NCBI RefSeq assembly: GCF_016219575.1
Contig: NZ_JACRMG010000018.1
Location: forward strand, 1 to 64,000
Direction of reading: 5' to 3'
DNA length: 64,000 nucleotides
DNA from: Bradyrhizobium sp.
GTDB taxonomy: Bacteria; Pseudomonadota; Alphaproteobacteria; Rhizobiales; Xanthobacteraceae
A program made the position numbers and the translations under genes. Every line of letters starts with the position of its first letter. The first letter of the stretch is position 1. Under the pieces are notes generated by a model. That model was not told the DNA's origin and made no database searches. It worked only from the letters and a program-made list of their open reading frames with translations. Below are positions 18,249 through 27,576 of this stretch, in pieces.

Positions 18249-19021
18249 CCCGGCAGCGGCGCGACGATGCGGCGGTAGAGGTGCCAGGTGGCGTGGCCGA
18301 GCACCGGCAACGTTACCACCAGGCCAAGGAAGTACGGGATCGCCGAGACGATCAGCAGCACCACGATGACGGCGGCCCAGCCGATCATCGGCACCGGGCT
18401 CGTCACCACGGCGCGCACGCTTGTCACCATGGCGGTGACGAAATCGACCTCGCGGTCGAGCAGCAGCGGAAACGACACCACCGTCAGCGAGAACATGATC
18501 AGCGACAATGCGGCGCCGATAGCATTGCCGATGGCAAGGAACAGCAGACCCTCGTTGGTGGTAAGCACCACCGTGATGAACTGCTGCAGGCTGGAGAACG
18601 AGGCGTTGATGCCGAGGATGAGGGCGATCAGCAGCCGTACCTGGTACATCCAGATCACGAAGATGAAGAGCGTGACGAAGGCCATCCAGCCGAGTTCGTG
18701 GCGCGAGCGCACGGTAGCCCAGATGGCGGGGAGCGTAACCGGCTGGCCGGCCTCGCGGCGCCGGCTCATCTCGTAAAGGCCGATGGCGACGAACGGACCG
18801 ATCAGCGCAAAGCCGGCGGCGATCGGATAGGCGAGATAGACCATGCCGAAATGGGTCAGGCTGAGCACGATCAGGATGCCGCCTGCGGCATAGAGCGCGC
18901 CGAACATGAGCCCGTAGAGCGGCATGGCCTGGAAATCGCGCAGGCCCTGCCCCAAGGCTTCGGCAATGTCCGCCGTCGCGATCGGCCGCACCACCGGATC
19001 GGTCTTGCCGGAAATCGACAT
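18245..19021 (-). CDS. DUF2189 family integral membrane protein
   Basis: A 258-residue protein with about six hydrophobic helices. The N-terminal signature IAEALGQGLRDFQAMPLYGLMFGALYAAGG is that of DUF2189. A cytoplasmic RRREAG loop follows helix 2. I chose the Met before SISGKTD because GGAGGA lies 4-5 nt upstream; an in-frame Met seven codons earlier overlaps that site. The family is uncharacterised. The gene is convergent with the secreted paralogue pair and overlaps its end by four bases. Confidence 0.88.
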   Translation of the reverse strand: MSISGKTDPVVRPIATADIAEALGQGLRDFQAMPLYGLMFGALYAAGGILIVLSLTHFGMVYLAYPIAAGFALIGPFVAIGLYEMSRRREAGQPVTLPAIWATVRSRHELGWMAFVTLFIFVIWMYQVRLLIALILGINASFSSLQQFITVVLTTNEGLLFLAIGNAIGAALSLIMFSLTVVSFPLLLDREVDFVTAMVTSVRAVVTSPVPMIGWAAVIVVLLIVSAIPYFLGLVVTLPVLGHATWHLYRRIVAPLPG

Positions 19022-19124
19022 CGGATCCTCCTCCCCTGTCATTTTGAATATTGGTGCCGGACAGCCGGAAGAAGATATTGATCCTGGTCAAATCTGCGGC
19101 GGTTGTTGCCGCTTGCGCCCTGTC

Positions 19125-19325
19125 CTACTTCCTCGCCCTGGAATCCCGCTCCTTGATCAGCGCGTCGAGCTCGTCCTGCTGCTGGGCGATGCGTTCCGCC
19201 GTCCGCTCCTCGCTTGCCGCTCCGGATGAGCCGGTCGCCTGTTCGGTCAACTGCCTGATATTGTCGCGCAGGATGGCGATACGGTCATTAAGTTCCGGCA
19301 GCGAAAGAATACTGTAGTCATTCAT
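19125..19325 (-). CDS. Small coiled-coil hypothetical protein, 66 aa
   Basis: It begins MNDYSILSLPELNDRIAIL and is almost entirely charged helix (DNIRQLTEQATG, then ERIAQQQDELDALIKERD). A short coiled coil is likely, with a flexible Ser/Gly hinge near residues 35-40. The chosen ATG has AGGAG 8 nt upstream; an ATG two codons earlier is too close to that site. There is no known domain. Small helical proteins of this type are common in Bradyrhizobium and remain uncharacterised. Confidence 0.65.
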   Translation of the reverse strand: MNDYSILSLPELNDRIAILRDNIRQLTEQATGSSGAASEERTAERIAQQQDELDALIKERDSRARK

Positions 19326-19484
19326 GTTCATGGCTCCTGAGAAAAAAGAATAGGCAAACGACGGGGCGGAGGCGTTGACGCAGCGCAAGCGGATAGAGAC
19401 CCCTCGTCCGGCTCGCATCTGTCGATGCGAGCCACCTTCACATCCGCCTTCGCACCAGGCTTCGGCGGATGCGGGGGAGAAGGT

Positions 19485-19940
19485 TCAGGACGTCAGCGCC
19501 GCCTTCACCATGCCGCTGGCCTTGCCGAAGTCCATCTGGCCAGCGAACTTCGCGCGCAGCACGCCGATCACCTTGCCCATGTCCTTCATGCCGGCAGCAC
19601 CGGTCTCGGCGATCGCGGCTGCAATCGCGGCCTTGACGTCGTCGTCCGACATCTGCTTCGGCAAATACGCCGAGATGATCGCGATCTCCTCGCGCTCCTG
19701 GGCGGCGAGCTCGGCGCGGCCGCCCTTGTCGTAGAGCTCGACGGATTCCTGGCGCTGCTTGATCATCTTCTGGAACAGGCCGAGCAGGTCGGCGTCGGAC
19801 AGCGGCGGCTTGCCTTGCCCGCGCGCGTCGATGTCGGCGTTCTTGATGGTCGAGTTGACCATGCGCAGCGTGGAGAGCTTGCGCTCCTCCTTCGCCTTCA
19901 TCGCGTCCTTGACCGCATTGTTGATGTCGTCGCGCAGCAT
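19485..19940 (-). CDS. GatB/YqeY domain protein
   Basis: A 151-residue protein with the YqeY helical fold: MLRDDINNAVKDAMKAKEERKLSTLRMV, then the loop QGKPPLSDADLLGLFQKMIKQRQES and the end MGKVIGVLRAKFAGQMDFGKAS. The domain resembles the tRNA-binding tail of the amidotransferase subunit GatB. In many alphaproteobacteria this gene sits between carA and dnaG; here it is on the minus strand near carA, with about 12 kb separating it from dnaG. The start at 19940 follows the family N-terminus. Confidence 0.93.
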   Translation of the reverse strand: MLRDDINNAVKDAMKAKEERKLSTLRMVNSTIKNADIDARGQGKPPLSDADLLGLFQKMIKQRQESVELYDKGGRAELAAQEREEIAIISAYLPKQMSDDDVKAAIAAAIAETGAAGMKDMGKVIGVLRAKFAGQMDFGKASGMVKAALTS

Positions 19941-20052
19941 CTTGAGTCCTCTTGCGTTTGTTGGCCCTGATCTAGGCCGTCCGTGCAATCGAAACAATCA
20001 TTCTTTGACGCGTTTCCTTCACGCGAACCGGTGCCCGCTTCGCTCGGAAACG

Positions 20053-20760
20053 CTATGCCGGGCTCTTCAGCCATTCAACCAGCGCGGCTGCCGTCGCCTC
20101 CGGCTGTTCCGGCTGCGGCAGGTGACCGCAATTGGGCAGGATCACCAGTTTCGCGCCGTGGATGCCGTCGGCCATCTCCTTCGACAGCGCATTGGGAATG
20201 GTGTTGTCCTCGTCCCCCGTCAGCACCAGGGTCGGGCACCTGATCCAGGCGAGCGCCGGCCGGGAGTCCATCCGGCTGATGATGGCGGCCTGCTGGCGGA
20301 CAAAGCCGCCTTCCCCGACATCGTCGCCCATGTCGTGGACGAGCCGGCGCAAGCCCGCATCGCCGCGGCGCGAGGGATGCACGAGACCCGGAAACAGCTC
20401 GTCGAGCACGGCGTGGTACTGCCCGCTCCACGCACGCTGCATCAGGCCGCGGCGGCGCTCGGTCGCCTCCGGCGTATCCGCCCGCGCCTGGGTGTTGATC
20501 AATGCGAGTTTGGCGACCCGGTCCGGCGCCTGGCGCATGATCTCGAAGGCGATGTAGCCGCCCATGGAATGGCCGGCCAGCGCAAAGCGCGGCGGCGCCT
20601 CGGCCAGGATGCGGCGGGCGATGGCGCCCATATTGTCGTCGCGGATGTGGTTGGCCACCGTCACCGGGCCGAGCCGCCACAGCGCCGGCATCACCGGCGC
20701 GAAAATCCGGGGCGAGGAGACGAGGCCGGGGACGAGCAGGATAGGCATCGTGTCGTCCAT
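20053..20760 (-). CDS. Alpha/beta hydrolase
   Basis: A 235-residue alpha/beta-hydrolase fold enzyme. The nucleophile elbow ALAGHSMGGYIAFE contains Ser65; the acid is probably in VLTGDEDNTIP and the base in NCGHLPQPEQP. The oxyanion-hole segment PILLVPGLVSS is at the N-terminus. There is no signal peptide, so it is cytoplasmic. Substrate unknown: esterase, lactonase or thioesterase are all possible. It is divergent from carA with about 160 bp between. Confidence 0.93.
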   Translation of the reverse strand: MDDTMPILLVPGLVSSPRIFAPVMPALWRLGPVTVANHIRDDNMGAIARRILAEAPPRFALAGHSMGGYIAFEIMRQAPDRVAKLALINTQARADTPEATERRRGLMQRAWSGQYHAVLDELFPGLVHPSRRGDAGLRRLVHDMGDDVGEGGFVRQQAAIISRMDSRPALAWIRCPTLVLTGDEDNTIPNALSKEMADGIHGAKLVILPNCGHLPQPEQPEATAAALVEWLKSPA

Positions 20761-20919
20761 GTACGGCTCCTGGATCGGGCGGATTCGCCGGTAAATCGGG
20801 CCGGACGGGGAACCTCAGCTTAAGACCGCCGATTTGCCTGTCAAATATGCGGAAAACGCGTGTGAATCCGGCGCCTCAAGCTTTGACGGGCGCGACCGCT
20901 CCCACTATGTAGAGCGCTC

Positions 20920-22110
20920 ATGACCACATCTGAAAATGCTCCCGCCTGGCCGGACCTCAAACCGACCGCGCTCCTCGTGCTCGCCGATGGCACCGTGCTT
21001 GAAGGTTTTGGCCTCGGCGCGGAAGGACAGGCCGTCGGGGAAGTCTGCTTCAACACCGCCATGACCGGCTATGAGGAGATCCTCACCGATCCCTCCTATG
21101 CCGGACAGATCATCACCTTCACCTTCCCCCATATCGGCAATGTCGGCACCAACGAGGAAGACATCGAGACGGTGAACATGGCGGCAACGCCCGGCGCGCG
21201 CGGCGTGATCCTGCGCTCTGCCATCACCAACCCCTCGAACTACCGCGCCACCCGCCATCTCGACCAGTGGCTGAAGGCGCGCGGCATCATAGGCCTCTCC
21301 GGCATCGACACCCGCGCGCTGACCGCGCTGATCCGCAACAAGGGCATGCCCAATGCCGTGATCGCGCATTCCAGGGAAGGCAGGTTCGACCTGCATGGCC
21401 TGAAGGAAGAGGCGCGCGAATGGCCGGGCCTCGAGGGCATGGACCTCGTACCGATGGTGACCTCCGGCCAGCGCTTCACCTGGGACGAGACGCCCTGGTC
21501 CTGGGACAAGGGATTCGGCAAGCAGAGCGATCCGCAGTTCAACGTGGTGGCGATCGATTACGGCATCAAGCGCAACATCCTGCGTCTCCTCGCCGGCGTC
21601 GGCTGCAAGGTGACGGTGGTGCCGGCGACGACCTCGGCCGAGGACATTCTGGGCATGAAGCCCGACGGCGTGTTCCTGTCGAACGGCCCCGGCGATCCCG
21701 CGGCGACCGGCAAATACGCGGTGCCGGTGATTCAGAAGGTCATCGAGTCGGGCACGCCGACGTTTGGAATTTGTCTTGGCCACCAGATGCTCGGGCTTGC
21801 CGTCGGCGCCAAGACGAAAAAGATGCATCAGGGCCATCATGGCGCCAATCATCCCGTCAAGGACGAGACCACCGGCAAGGTCGAGATCACCTCGATGAAC
21901 CACGGCTTTGCCGTGGACCAGGCGACGCTGCCGAAGGGCGCCACGCAGACGCATATCTCGCTGTTCGACGGCTCCAATTGCGGTATTGCGCTGGACGGCA
22001 AGCCGGTGTTTTCCGTGCAGTACCACCCCGAAGCCTCGCCCGGCCCGCGCGACTCGCACTATCTGTTCCAGCGTTTCGCCGATTTGATGCGGGCGAAGAA
22101 GAGCGCGTAA
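20920..22110 (+). CDS. carA: Carbamoyl-phosphate synthase small subunit
   Basis: Glutaminase subunit of carbamoyl-phosphate synthase, which hydrolyses glutamine and channels ammonia to CarB for arginine and pyrimidine synthesis. The 396-residue protein has the CPSase N-terminal domain (GEVCFNTAMTGYEEILTDPSYAGQIITF) and a class I amidotransferase domain with Cys285 in FGICLGHQMLG and the His/Glu pair in QYHPEASPGPRD. It is complete. The partner carB is about 5.5 kb downstream on the same strand, separated by unrelated genes, so the two are not a simple operon. Confidence 0.98.
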   Translation: MTTSENAPAWPDLKPTALLVLADGTVLEGFGLGAEGQAVGEVCFNTAMTGYEEILTDPSYAGQIITFTFPHIGNVGTNEEDIETVNMAATPGARGVILRSAITNPSNYRATRHLDQWLKARGIIGLSGIDTRALTALIRNKGMPNAVIAHSREGRFDLHGLKEEAREWPGLEGMDLVPMVTSGQRFTWDETPWSWDKGFGKQSDPQFNVVAIDYGIKRNILRLLAGVGCKVTVVPATTSAEDILGMKPDGVFLSNGPGDPAATGKYAVPVIQKVIESGTPTFGICLGHQMLGLAVGAKTKKMHQGHHGANHPVKDETTGKVEITSMNHGFAVDQATLPKGATQTHISLFDGSNCGIALDGKPVFSVQYHPEASPGPRDSHYLFQRFADLMRAKKSA

Positions 22111-22141
22111 GCAACTGGCGGCTGACAGCGAGTTGACTCAA

Positions 22142-22233
22142 TCGTAGGGTGGGCAAAGCGAAGCGTGCCTACCTGTCTTGCATAGTGCAAATGAAGGTGG
22201 GCACAGCGCTTCGCGCCTTTGCCGACCCTACGA
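22142..22233. repeat. Intergenic inverted repeat, family C
   Basis: It begins TCGTAGGGTGGGCAAAGCG and ends with the complementary CTTTGCCGACCCTACGA, with GCGAAGCG and CGCTTCGC in the arms. It forms a long imperfect hairpin between carA and the cupin gene and carries no gene. The words are typical of dispersed Bradyrhizobium repeats. Confidence 0.75.
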
Positions 22234-22247
22234 TTACGGAGCGGGCC

Positions 22248-22772
22248 ATGTCCGTCGTAGCAGCCGATGCAAGCCCCCTCACCTTCGTCTTCGAAGACGA
22301 TGGGCTCATCCCCAACAACCCGATGCCGTTTCTCGTCTACAAGGGCGCGGTGGACGTGGCGAATGGCCACCCCGAAGCGACGATCGAAAAACTGTTCGGC
22401 GGCAATGGCTGGGGCGCGATGTGGCGTAACGGTGTCTACGATTTCCCACACTATCACGCCACCGTACATGAAGTGCTCGGCATCGCGCGCGGGCACGCCA
22501 AAGTGCGGTTCGGCGGCGAGCGCGGCGAGGTGCTGGAGATTGCCGCAGGCGATGTGGCGATCCTCCCCGCAGGCACCGGGCATCAATGCATCTCGTCGAG
22601 CCGCGACTTCTCCGTGGTCGGCGCCTACCCGCCGGGGCCGCCAATGGATCTGGTACGGCCGAGCAAGGAAGCACATGCGAAGGCGCTGAAGACGATCCCG
22701 CAAGTGAAGGTGCCGAAGACCGATCCGGTGCTGGGAGTGAATGGGCCGCTGGTGAGGTTGTGGAAGCGCTGA
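22248..22772 (+). CDS. Cupin-domain protein
   Basis: A 174-residue single-domain cupin. Motif 1 is represented by FPHYHATVHEVLGIARGHAKVRFGGE with metal-ligand candidates His, His and Glu, and motif 2 by GDVAILPAGTGHQC. The start at 22248 has GGAG 6 nt upstream and lies just after the family C repeat, which argues against a longer frame. It is likely a small metal-binding enzyme or sugar/sensor protein; the substrate cannot be read from the sequence. Confidence 0.85.
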   Translation: MSVVAADASPLTFVFEDDGLIPNNPMPFLVYKGAVDVANGHPEATIEKLFGGNGWGAMWRNGVYDFPHYHATVHEVLGIARGHAKVRFGGERGEVLEIAAGDVAILPAGTGHQCISSSRDFSVVGAYPPGPPMDLVRPSKEAHAKALKTIPQVKVPKTDPVLGVNGPLVRLWKR

Positions 22773-23228
22773 CCTAAGTTCGTGCGGCCAAACGGCGCGG
22801 CGGTCGTCGAAATGCGGATAGCGCCATCGAACATCGCCAGCCACAGCTCAAAGGAAACTCCCTGAAAATCAGGGCGATCGTGCAGACGATCGGCTAACCA
22901 CACGCGTTGGAATTCGGCGCATTTTCCGCAACGCGGGACGCAATGGAACAAAGCGATGGTTGGTGCACGCACTTTGTGTTAGCGTGCTGCCGGTGGAGGT
23001 AGCCGAAGCTTTTCTTCGAAGAAGCCCTTCTACGACACGCATATTGGCGACCAATTCCAGCGCACCGGCCTTGATTTCTGCTGACGCTCCTACGCGTTCG
23101 TGCAGCCATGCTGCACGTTCTTTCGCACGACCACGGCGACCTGCGCACGGCCGACCCAGATCAAGGCGAATTGAACCGACACGGCAAGATCGACAGTATT
23201 TCAGGGTCCACCCAACGGAGTTCTTTCC
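22773..23228. other. Intergenic stretch without a gene
   Basis: About 455 bp between the cupin gene and the DUF1254 pair. I see no gene, tRNA or clear terminator. The last bases before 23229 should hold the promoter and leader of the DUF1254 operon. Confidence 0.4.
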
Positions 23229-24659
23229 ATGAATGTCACGCGTCGCAACGTAACGATTGGCGGCATGAGCCTGCTCGCGAGCGCCTCCATGAACACAATG
23301 AGCCGTGCGGAGCTCGGCGAACTCCTCGGCATCGGCGAAGGACTCGAGGACTTCGCGCTCGCCACCGACGCCTACATCTTCGGCTATCCGCTGGTGACGA
23401 TGGAGATGACGCGCAGGGTCATCACCAACGTCGCGGCGCCGGCAGGAACACGCGCGCCGATGGGCCAGATCATCAAGCTGCGCAAATATCCCGACGCCTC
23501 GTTCCGCGACGTGACCGCGCCGAACGCGGACACGCTTTACACCACCGCGTTTCTCGACGTCGGCAAGGAGCCGTGGGTGCTCAGCATTCCCGACATGAAG
23601 GGCCGTTACGCGCTGTTTCCGATGCTGGACGGCTGGACCACCGTGTTCCAGGTGCCCGGCAAGCGGACTACCAGCACCGGCGCGCAGACCTATGCGATCA
23701 CCGGCCCCGGATGGAAGGGCACGCTGCCGGCCGGCGTCAAGGAACTCAAATCGCCCACCAGCATCGTTTGGCTGCTCGGCCGCATCTATTGCACCGGCAC
23801 GCCTGAAGACTACGCCGAGGTGCACAAGCTGCAGGACGAATTCAAGCTGGTGCCGTTGAGCTCCTACGGCAAGGCCTACACGCCGCCCGCGGGAACGATC
23901 GATCCGTCCCTCGACATGAAGACGGCAGTGCGCGAGCAGGTCAACCGCATGGATGCGGCGGCCTATTTCACGCTGCTCTGCAAGCTCATGAAGGACAATC
24001 CGCCGGCGGCCGCGGATGCGCCGCAGCTCGCCAGGTTCGCCAGAATCGGAATCGTGCCGGGGCAGGATTTCGATGCGAGCAAGCTCAAGGCGGATTTCGT
24101 CAAGCGCGTTCCCGGAATCGGCTTCGACCGCATCATGCTCCAGTTCAAGGTCAACAAGGAGGTGAAGGACGAGAACGGCTGGGGCTTCACCACCAAGACC
24201 GGCATCTACGGCACCGACTATCTGATGCGGGCGCTTGTCACCGCCATCGGGCTCGGCGCCAACCGGCCGCAGGATGCCGTCTATCCGACCTCGGAGAAGG
24301 ATGCCGAGGGGCGCAAATACAACGGCGCCAACAAATACGTCATGCGCTTCCCCAAGGGGCAGTTGCCGCCGGCGCTCGGTTTCTGGTCCGTGACCATGTA
24401 CAACGCCGAGTATTTCTTCGTGAACAATCCGCTCAATCGCTATTCGATCAGCGCGCGGCAGAATCTGAAATCCAATCCGGATGGCTCGACCGACCTCTAC
24501 ATCCAGAAGGATTCGCCAGGCAAGGACAAGGAATCGAACTGGCTGCCGGCCCCATCCGGCGATTTTGTCCTGATGATGCGGCTGTACTGGCCGAGCGAAA
24601 AGAACCCCTCCATCATCAATGGATCGTGGAAGATTCCGCCGGTGAAGAAGGTCAGCTGA
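23229..24659 (+). CDS. DUF1254/DUF1214 domain protein, copy 1
   Basis: A 476-residue protein with an N-terminal hydrophobic segment (NVTRRNVTIGGMSLLASAS), suggestive of a twin-Arg-like export signal. DUF1254 follows with ATDAYIFGYPLVTMEMTRRV and NADTLYTTAFLDV; DUF1214 ends the protein with ALGFWSVTMYNAEYFFV, PLNRYSI and the tail SNWLPAPSGDF.LMMRLYWP. The function of this family is unknown, though members are often periplasmic. The second copy starts 43 bp downstream, so the two form an operon. Confidence 0.9.
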   Translation: MNVTRRNVTIGGMSLLASASMNTMSRAELGELLGIGEGLEDFALATDAYIFGYPLVTMEMTRRVITNVAAPAGTRAPMGQIIKLRKYPDASFRDVTAPNADTLYTTAFLDVGKEPWVLSIPDMKGRYALFPMLDGWTTVFQVPGKRTTSTGAQTYAITGPGWKGTLPAGVKELKSPTSIVWLLGRIYCTGTPEDYAEVHKLQDEFKLVPLSSYGKAYTPPAGTIDPSLDMKTAVREQVNRMDAAAYFTLLCKLMKDNPPAAADAPQLARFARIGIVPGQDFDASKLKADFVKRVPGIGFDRIMLQFKVNKEVKDENGWGFTTKTGIYGTDYLMRALVTAIGLGANRPQDAVYPTSEKDAEGRKYNGANKYVMRFPKGQLPPALGFWSVTMYNAEYFFVNNPLNRYSISARQNLKSNPDGSTDLYIQKDSPGKDKESNWLPAPSGDFVLMMRLYWPSEKNPSIINGSWKIPPVKKVS

Positions 24660-24702
24660 CGGAGCAGCGCAAACAAGAAACCACGAGTGGGAGGACAGCA
24701 CC

Positions 24703-26145
24703 ATGTTGACGAAACGCGACCTTCTCCGTTCCGCAGCTCTAGCTGCACTCATTGTCACGACAACGACGCCTGTCCCGGCGAGCGCGCAAACCAAGGCCGA
24801 ATGGCCCGACATCCGCGAGGCCAAGGCCATCGCCGAGGAAGCCTTCATCTACGGACTTCCGATCGTGATGAACTATGCGGTCATGTACGAGTATGCCGTC
24901 GACAGAAGCTCCGGGCAATTCAAGGCGCCGTTCAACCAGATCAAGAACGAGGCGCGTGTCTACACCTACAAGGACACGGCCATCATAACTCCCAACAGCG
25001 ATACGCCGTATTCCCTGTTATGGCTCGATCTGCGCGCCGAGCCGATCGTTCTTTCCGTGCCGGCTGTCGAGAAGAGTCGCTACTATTCGGTGATGCTTTG
25101 CGATGGCAACACGTTCAACTACGGCTATATCGGTAGCCGCGCGACCGGCAGCGAGGCTGGGGACTATATGGTCGTCGGCCCCAATTGGCAGGGAACGACC
25201 CCGCCCGGCATCAAGAAGGTTTTTCAGTCCACGACGCAGTTTTCTGCCGTTGCCTACCGCACGCAACTTTTCGATGCTGCAGACATGCCGAATGTCGAGA
25301 AAGTCCAGGCCGGCTACAAGGTGCAACCGCTGTCGACCTATTTGAAGCAATCGACCACGGTCGCCACGGTTGCCATCGACTTTCCCAAAGCCAATGCAGA
25401 GCTGGTGAAGAAAAACTTCTTCGAATACCTCGACTTCGCTCTCCAGTTCGCACCGGCCGGGCCGGAAGAAAAGGAAATCCGCGCCAAGCTAGCGCGCATC
25501 GGCGTCGGCGCCGGAAAGACCTTCGACTTCAAGGATCTTCCGCTGACGCACAAGATCGAAATCGGACTGGGAATGAAGGACGGCGAAGAGAAGGTCGAAA
25601 AGTATCTCGCCAGTGGTCAGAAGGACGTAAATGGATGGAAAATCGGATCGCTGTTCGGAGACCGGCAATTCTACAGCGGTGACTGGCTGAAGCGCGCTGC
25701 CGCCGCCAAGGGCGGCATCTACGGCAACGACGCGGTCGAAGCGGTCTATCCAATGGCGAAGACGCTTGCCGATGGCCAGATTCTCGACGGCTCCAGGCAC
25801 AGATACACACTCACCTTCCCCGCCGGACAGCAACCGCCTGTCAATGCCTTCTGGTCGGTGACGATGTATGACGGCAAGAGCCAGTTGCTGATCGAAAACC
25901 CGATCAACCGGTACCTGATTAATTCGCCGATGCTGCCAGGCATGAAGAAGAATGCCGACGGCTCTCTCACGCTGTATGTGCAAAAGGACTCCCCCGGCGC
26001 GGACAAGGAATCCAACTGGTTGCCGGCGCCAAACGGCCCGATCTATCTGGTGATGCGGCTGTACTGGCCGAAGACGGAAGCACCGTCGGTCCTGCCGCCA
26101 GGTGAAGGCTCTTGGCGGCCGCCGGCGATCGTAGCGGCGCAGTAG
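24703..26145 (+). CDS. DUF1254/DUF1214 domain protein, copy 2
   Basis: A 480-residue paralogue of the preceding gene. The N-terminus MLTKRDLLRSAALAALIVTTTTPVPASAQ is a good signal peptide. DUF1254 landmarks are EEAFIYGLPIVMNYAVMYEYA and NSDTPYSLLWLDL; the DUF1214 end is VNAFWSVTMYDGKSQ then KDSPGADKESNWLPAP. It diverges strongly from copy 1 in the middle, which makes an old duplication more likely than a recent one. GGGAGGA lies about 11 nt before the ATG. No enzymatic activity can be assigned. Confidence 0.9.
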   Translation: MLTKRDLLRSAALAALIVTTTTPVPASAQTKAEWPDIREAKAIAEEAFIYGLPIVMNYAVMYEYAVDRSSGQFKAPFNQIKNEARVYTYKDTAIITPNSDTPYSLLWLDLRAEPIVLSVPAVEKSRYYSVMLCDGNTFNYGYIGSRATGSEAGDYMVVGPNWQGTTPPGIKKVFQSTTQFSAVAYRTQLFDAADMPNVEKVQAGYKVQPLSTYLKQSTTVATVAIDFPKANAELVKKNFFEYLDFALQFAPAGPEEKEIRAKLARIGVGAGKTFDFKDLPLTHKIEIGLGMKDGEEKVEKYLASGQKDVNGWKIGSLFGDRQFYSGDWLKRAAAAKGGIYGNDAVEAVYPMAKTLADGQILDGSRHRYTLTFPAGQQPPVNAFWSVTMYDGKSQLLIENPINRYLINSPMLPGMKKNADGSLTLYVQKDSPGADKESNWLPAPNGPIYLVMRLYWPKTEAPSVLPPGEGSWRPPAIVAAQ

Positions 26146-26419
26146 CGTTCGCGCCAAAGAGGCCGCGCGGGACTCGTCATGACCGTGATCCCGCGCGTGC
26201 CTTGGAAATCACATGCGCGCTCGCGCCCAAACGGCCAATGAGAGGGAGGAAGGGAGAGTTTGGCGTTCGGCCTGACACTTTTTCGGATTTGTTGCTGGCT
26301 TTGCTCACGATGCACCTTTTTTCTGAGGACCGGGCGTTGGACATTCGCCGCTGAACCCTCTAACGCATCACGCAAGCGACGGTTCCGAAGGCCGGAACCT
26401 CCTTTTCCGGGCCCCATCC

Positions 26420-27124
26420 ATGGATGAATGGATCGACTATTACGATTCCACGCACACGATCTATGTGAGCAAGCTGCATCGCGACCGGCATTTTGCCCTC
26501 ATTGCGCGGGATATCGCCGGCTATGTTTCCTCCCCCGATGCGGTCGTGCTGGACTATGCCTGCGGCGAGGCGCTGTCGGCCGGACGCGTGGCGGATGCCT
26601 GCGGCCTGCTCTACCTCGCCGAGCCCGCGCCCGGCGTGCGCGGCCGGCTGATCGCGCGCTTTGCGCCCAATACCAAAATCCGCGTGCGTTCGCTCGAGGA
26701 CGTCAGGAAGATGGCCGAGAACTCGGTCGATCTCGTCGTGATGAATTCGGTGGCGCAATATATGACGCCGGACGAGCTCGACGCCGCCTTTGCCACCGTC
26801 AAGCGGATCCTGAAGCCCTCCGGCCGCTTCGTGCTCGGCGATATCCTGCGGCCCGAGGTCGGCATGTTCCGGGACGTGCTGGCGCTGCTGCAGTTCGCCA
26901 TGAAGAACGGATTCCTGAAAGACGCGCTGGTCGGGCTGATCTCGACCGCATTGTCGGACTATCGCGAGTTGCGCACCCGGGTCGGCCTGCAGCGCTACAG
27001 CGAGGACGAGATCAAGGCGAAGTTCGCCAAATTCGGCTTCTCAGGCTCGCGCGCGCTCCACAATATCGGCCACAACCCCTGGCGCATGACCTTCGAGGCG
27101 CGACACGCCTTCACCGGCACATGA
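26420..27124 (+). CDS. Class I SAM-dependent methyltransferase
   Basis: A 234-residue cytosolic methyltransferase of the Methyltransf_11 type. Motif I is VVLDYACGEALSAGRVADACG, which departs from the usual GxGxG as ACGEA; motif II/III follows with LVVMNSVAQYMTPDELDAAF and RILKPSGRFVLGDIL. It transfers a methyl group from SAM to an unidentified acceptor. The gene is monocistronic, preceded by about 270 bp with no gene, and ends just before a tRNA-like gene. No neighbouring pathway points to the substrate. Confidence 0.87.
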   Translation: MDEWIDYYDSTHTIYVSKLHRDRHFALIARDIAGYVSSPDAVVLDYACGEALSAGRVADACGLLYLAEPAPGVRGRLIARFAPNTKIRVRSLEDVRKMAENSVDLVVMNSVAQYMTPDELDAAFATVKRILKPSGRFVLGDILRPEVGMFRDVLALLQFAMKNGFLKDALVGLISTALSDYRELRTRVGLQRYSEDEIKAKFAKFGFSGSRALHNIGHNPWRMTFEARHAFTGT

Positions 27125-27192
27125 GCCGGCCGGTTAGGGTTAACAGCCGGTAAAGGTGGCCCGGGCGTAACATCCTGGGTCATGATGGAACC

Positions 27193-27268
27193 GGCCCGGT
27201 GGCGGAAGCGTCGACGCGGGAGCAGTGCATTGCTCTTTATCCTGGTTCAAATCCAGGCCGGGCCTCCA
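27193..27268 (+). tRNA. tRNA-Cys(GCA)-like gene, atypical
   Basis: These 76 nt fit the tRNA length frame. The acceptor stem GGCCCGG/CCGGGCC is perfect, the T arm CCTGG-TTCAAAT-CCAGG is perfect, and T73 plus an encoded CCA follow. U73 and a GCA triplet (27227-27229) after a T point to cysteine. The D arm lacks the GG pair. The anticodon arm fits only as GAGCA/TGCTC with a 6-nt loop, or 4 bp with an 8-nt loop, and has a T where a purine 37 is expected. It may be a divergent functional tRNA or a decaying copy. A GC hairpin (CGCGTGGC/GCCACGCG) lies shortly downstream. Confidence 0.55.
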
Positions 27269-27576
27269 CGCTTCGCCCTGACGGGCTACGCGTGGCGCAG
27301 CCACGCGGACCGGCGGGGCAAGCGTGTCCGGCGAAGCTCGAATGGAATGAGAGCGAAGACGGACTGGTAACCGAAGCCCCGAAGCGCCAGGCCCGGCATT
27401 CCCAAATTTCCCCCTGAATTCCCCGTTGATGGCCCGTTTTTGGGGGTTTCGCGGGTGCGGAAACTGGTCTAAAGACCACCCGCGCGCGAGGGGTTCCCTC
27501 ACGCTGTCGGCATAAGGGGACGCGCGGCCAGCGCGCCCTTTTTTTGTGCCCAGTTCCGCCCATCCCGTGAGACTTG

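Noticed and set aside
22869..24848. A 659-codon minus-strand frame
   Set aside because: It is antisense to the first DUF1254/DUF1214 gene, which has clear motifs and a signal sequence; the composition is that of a shadow.
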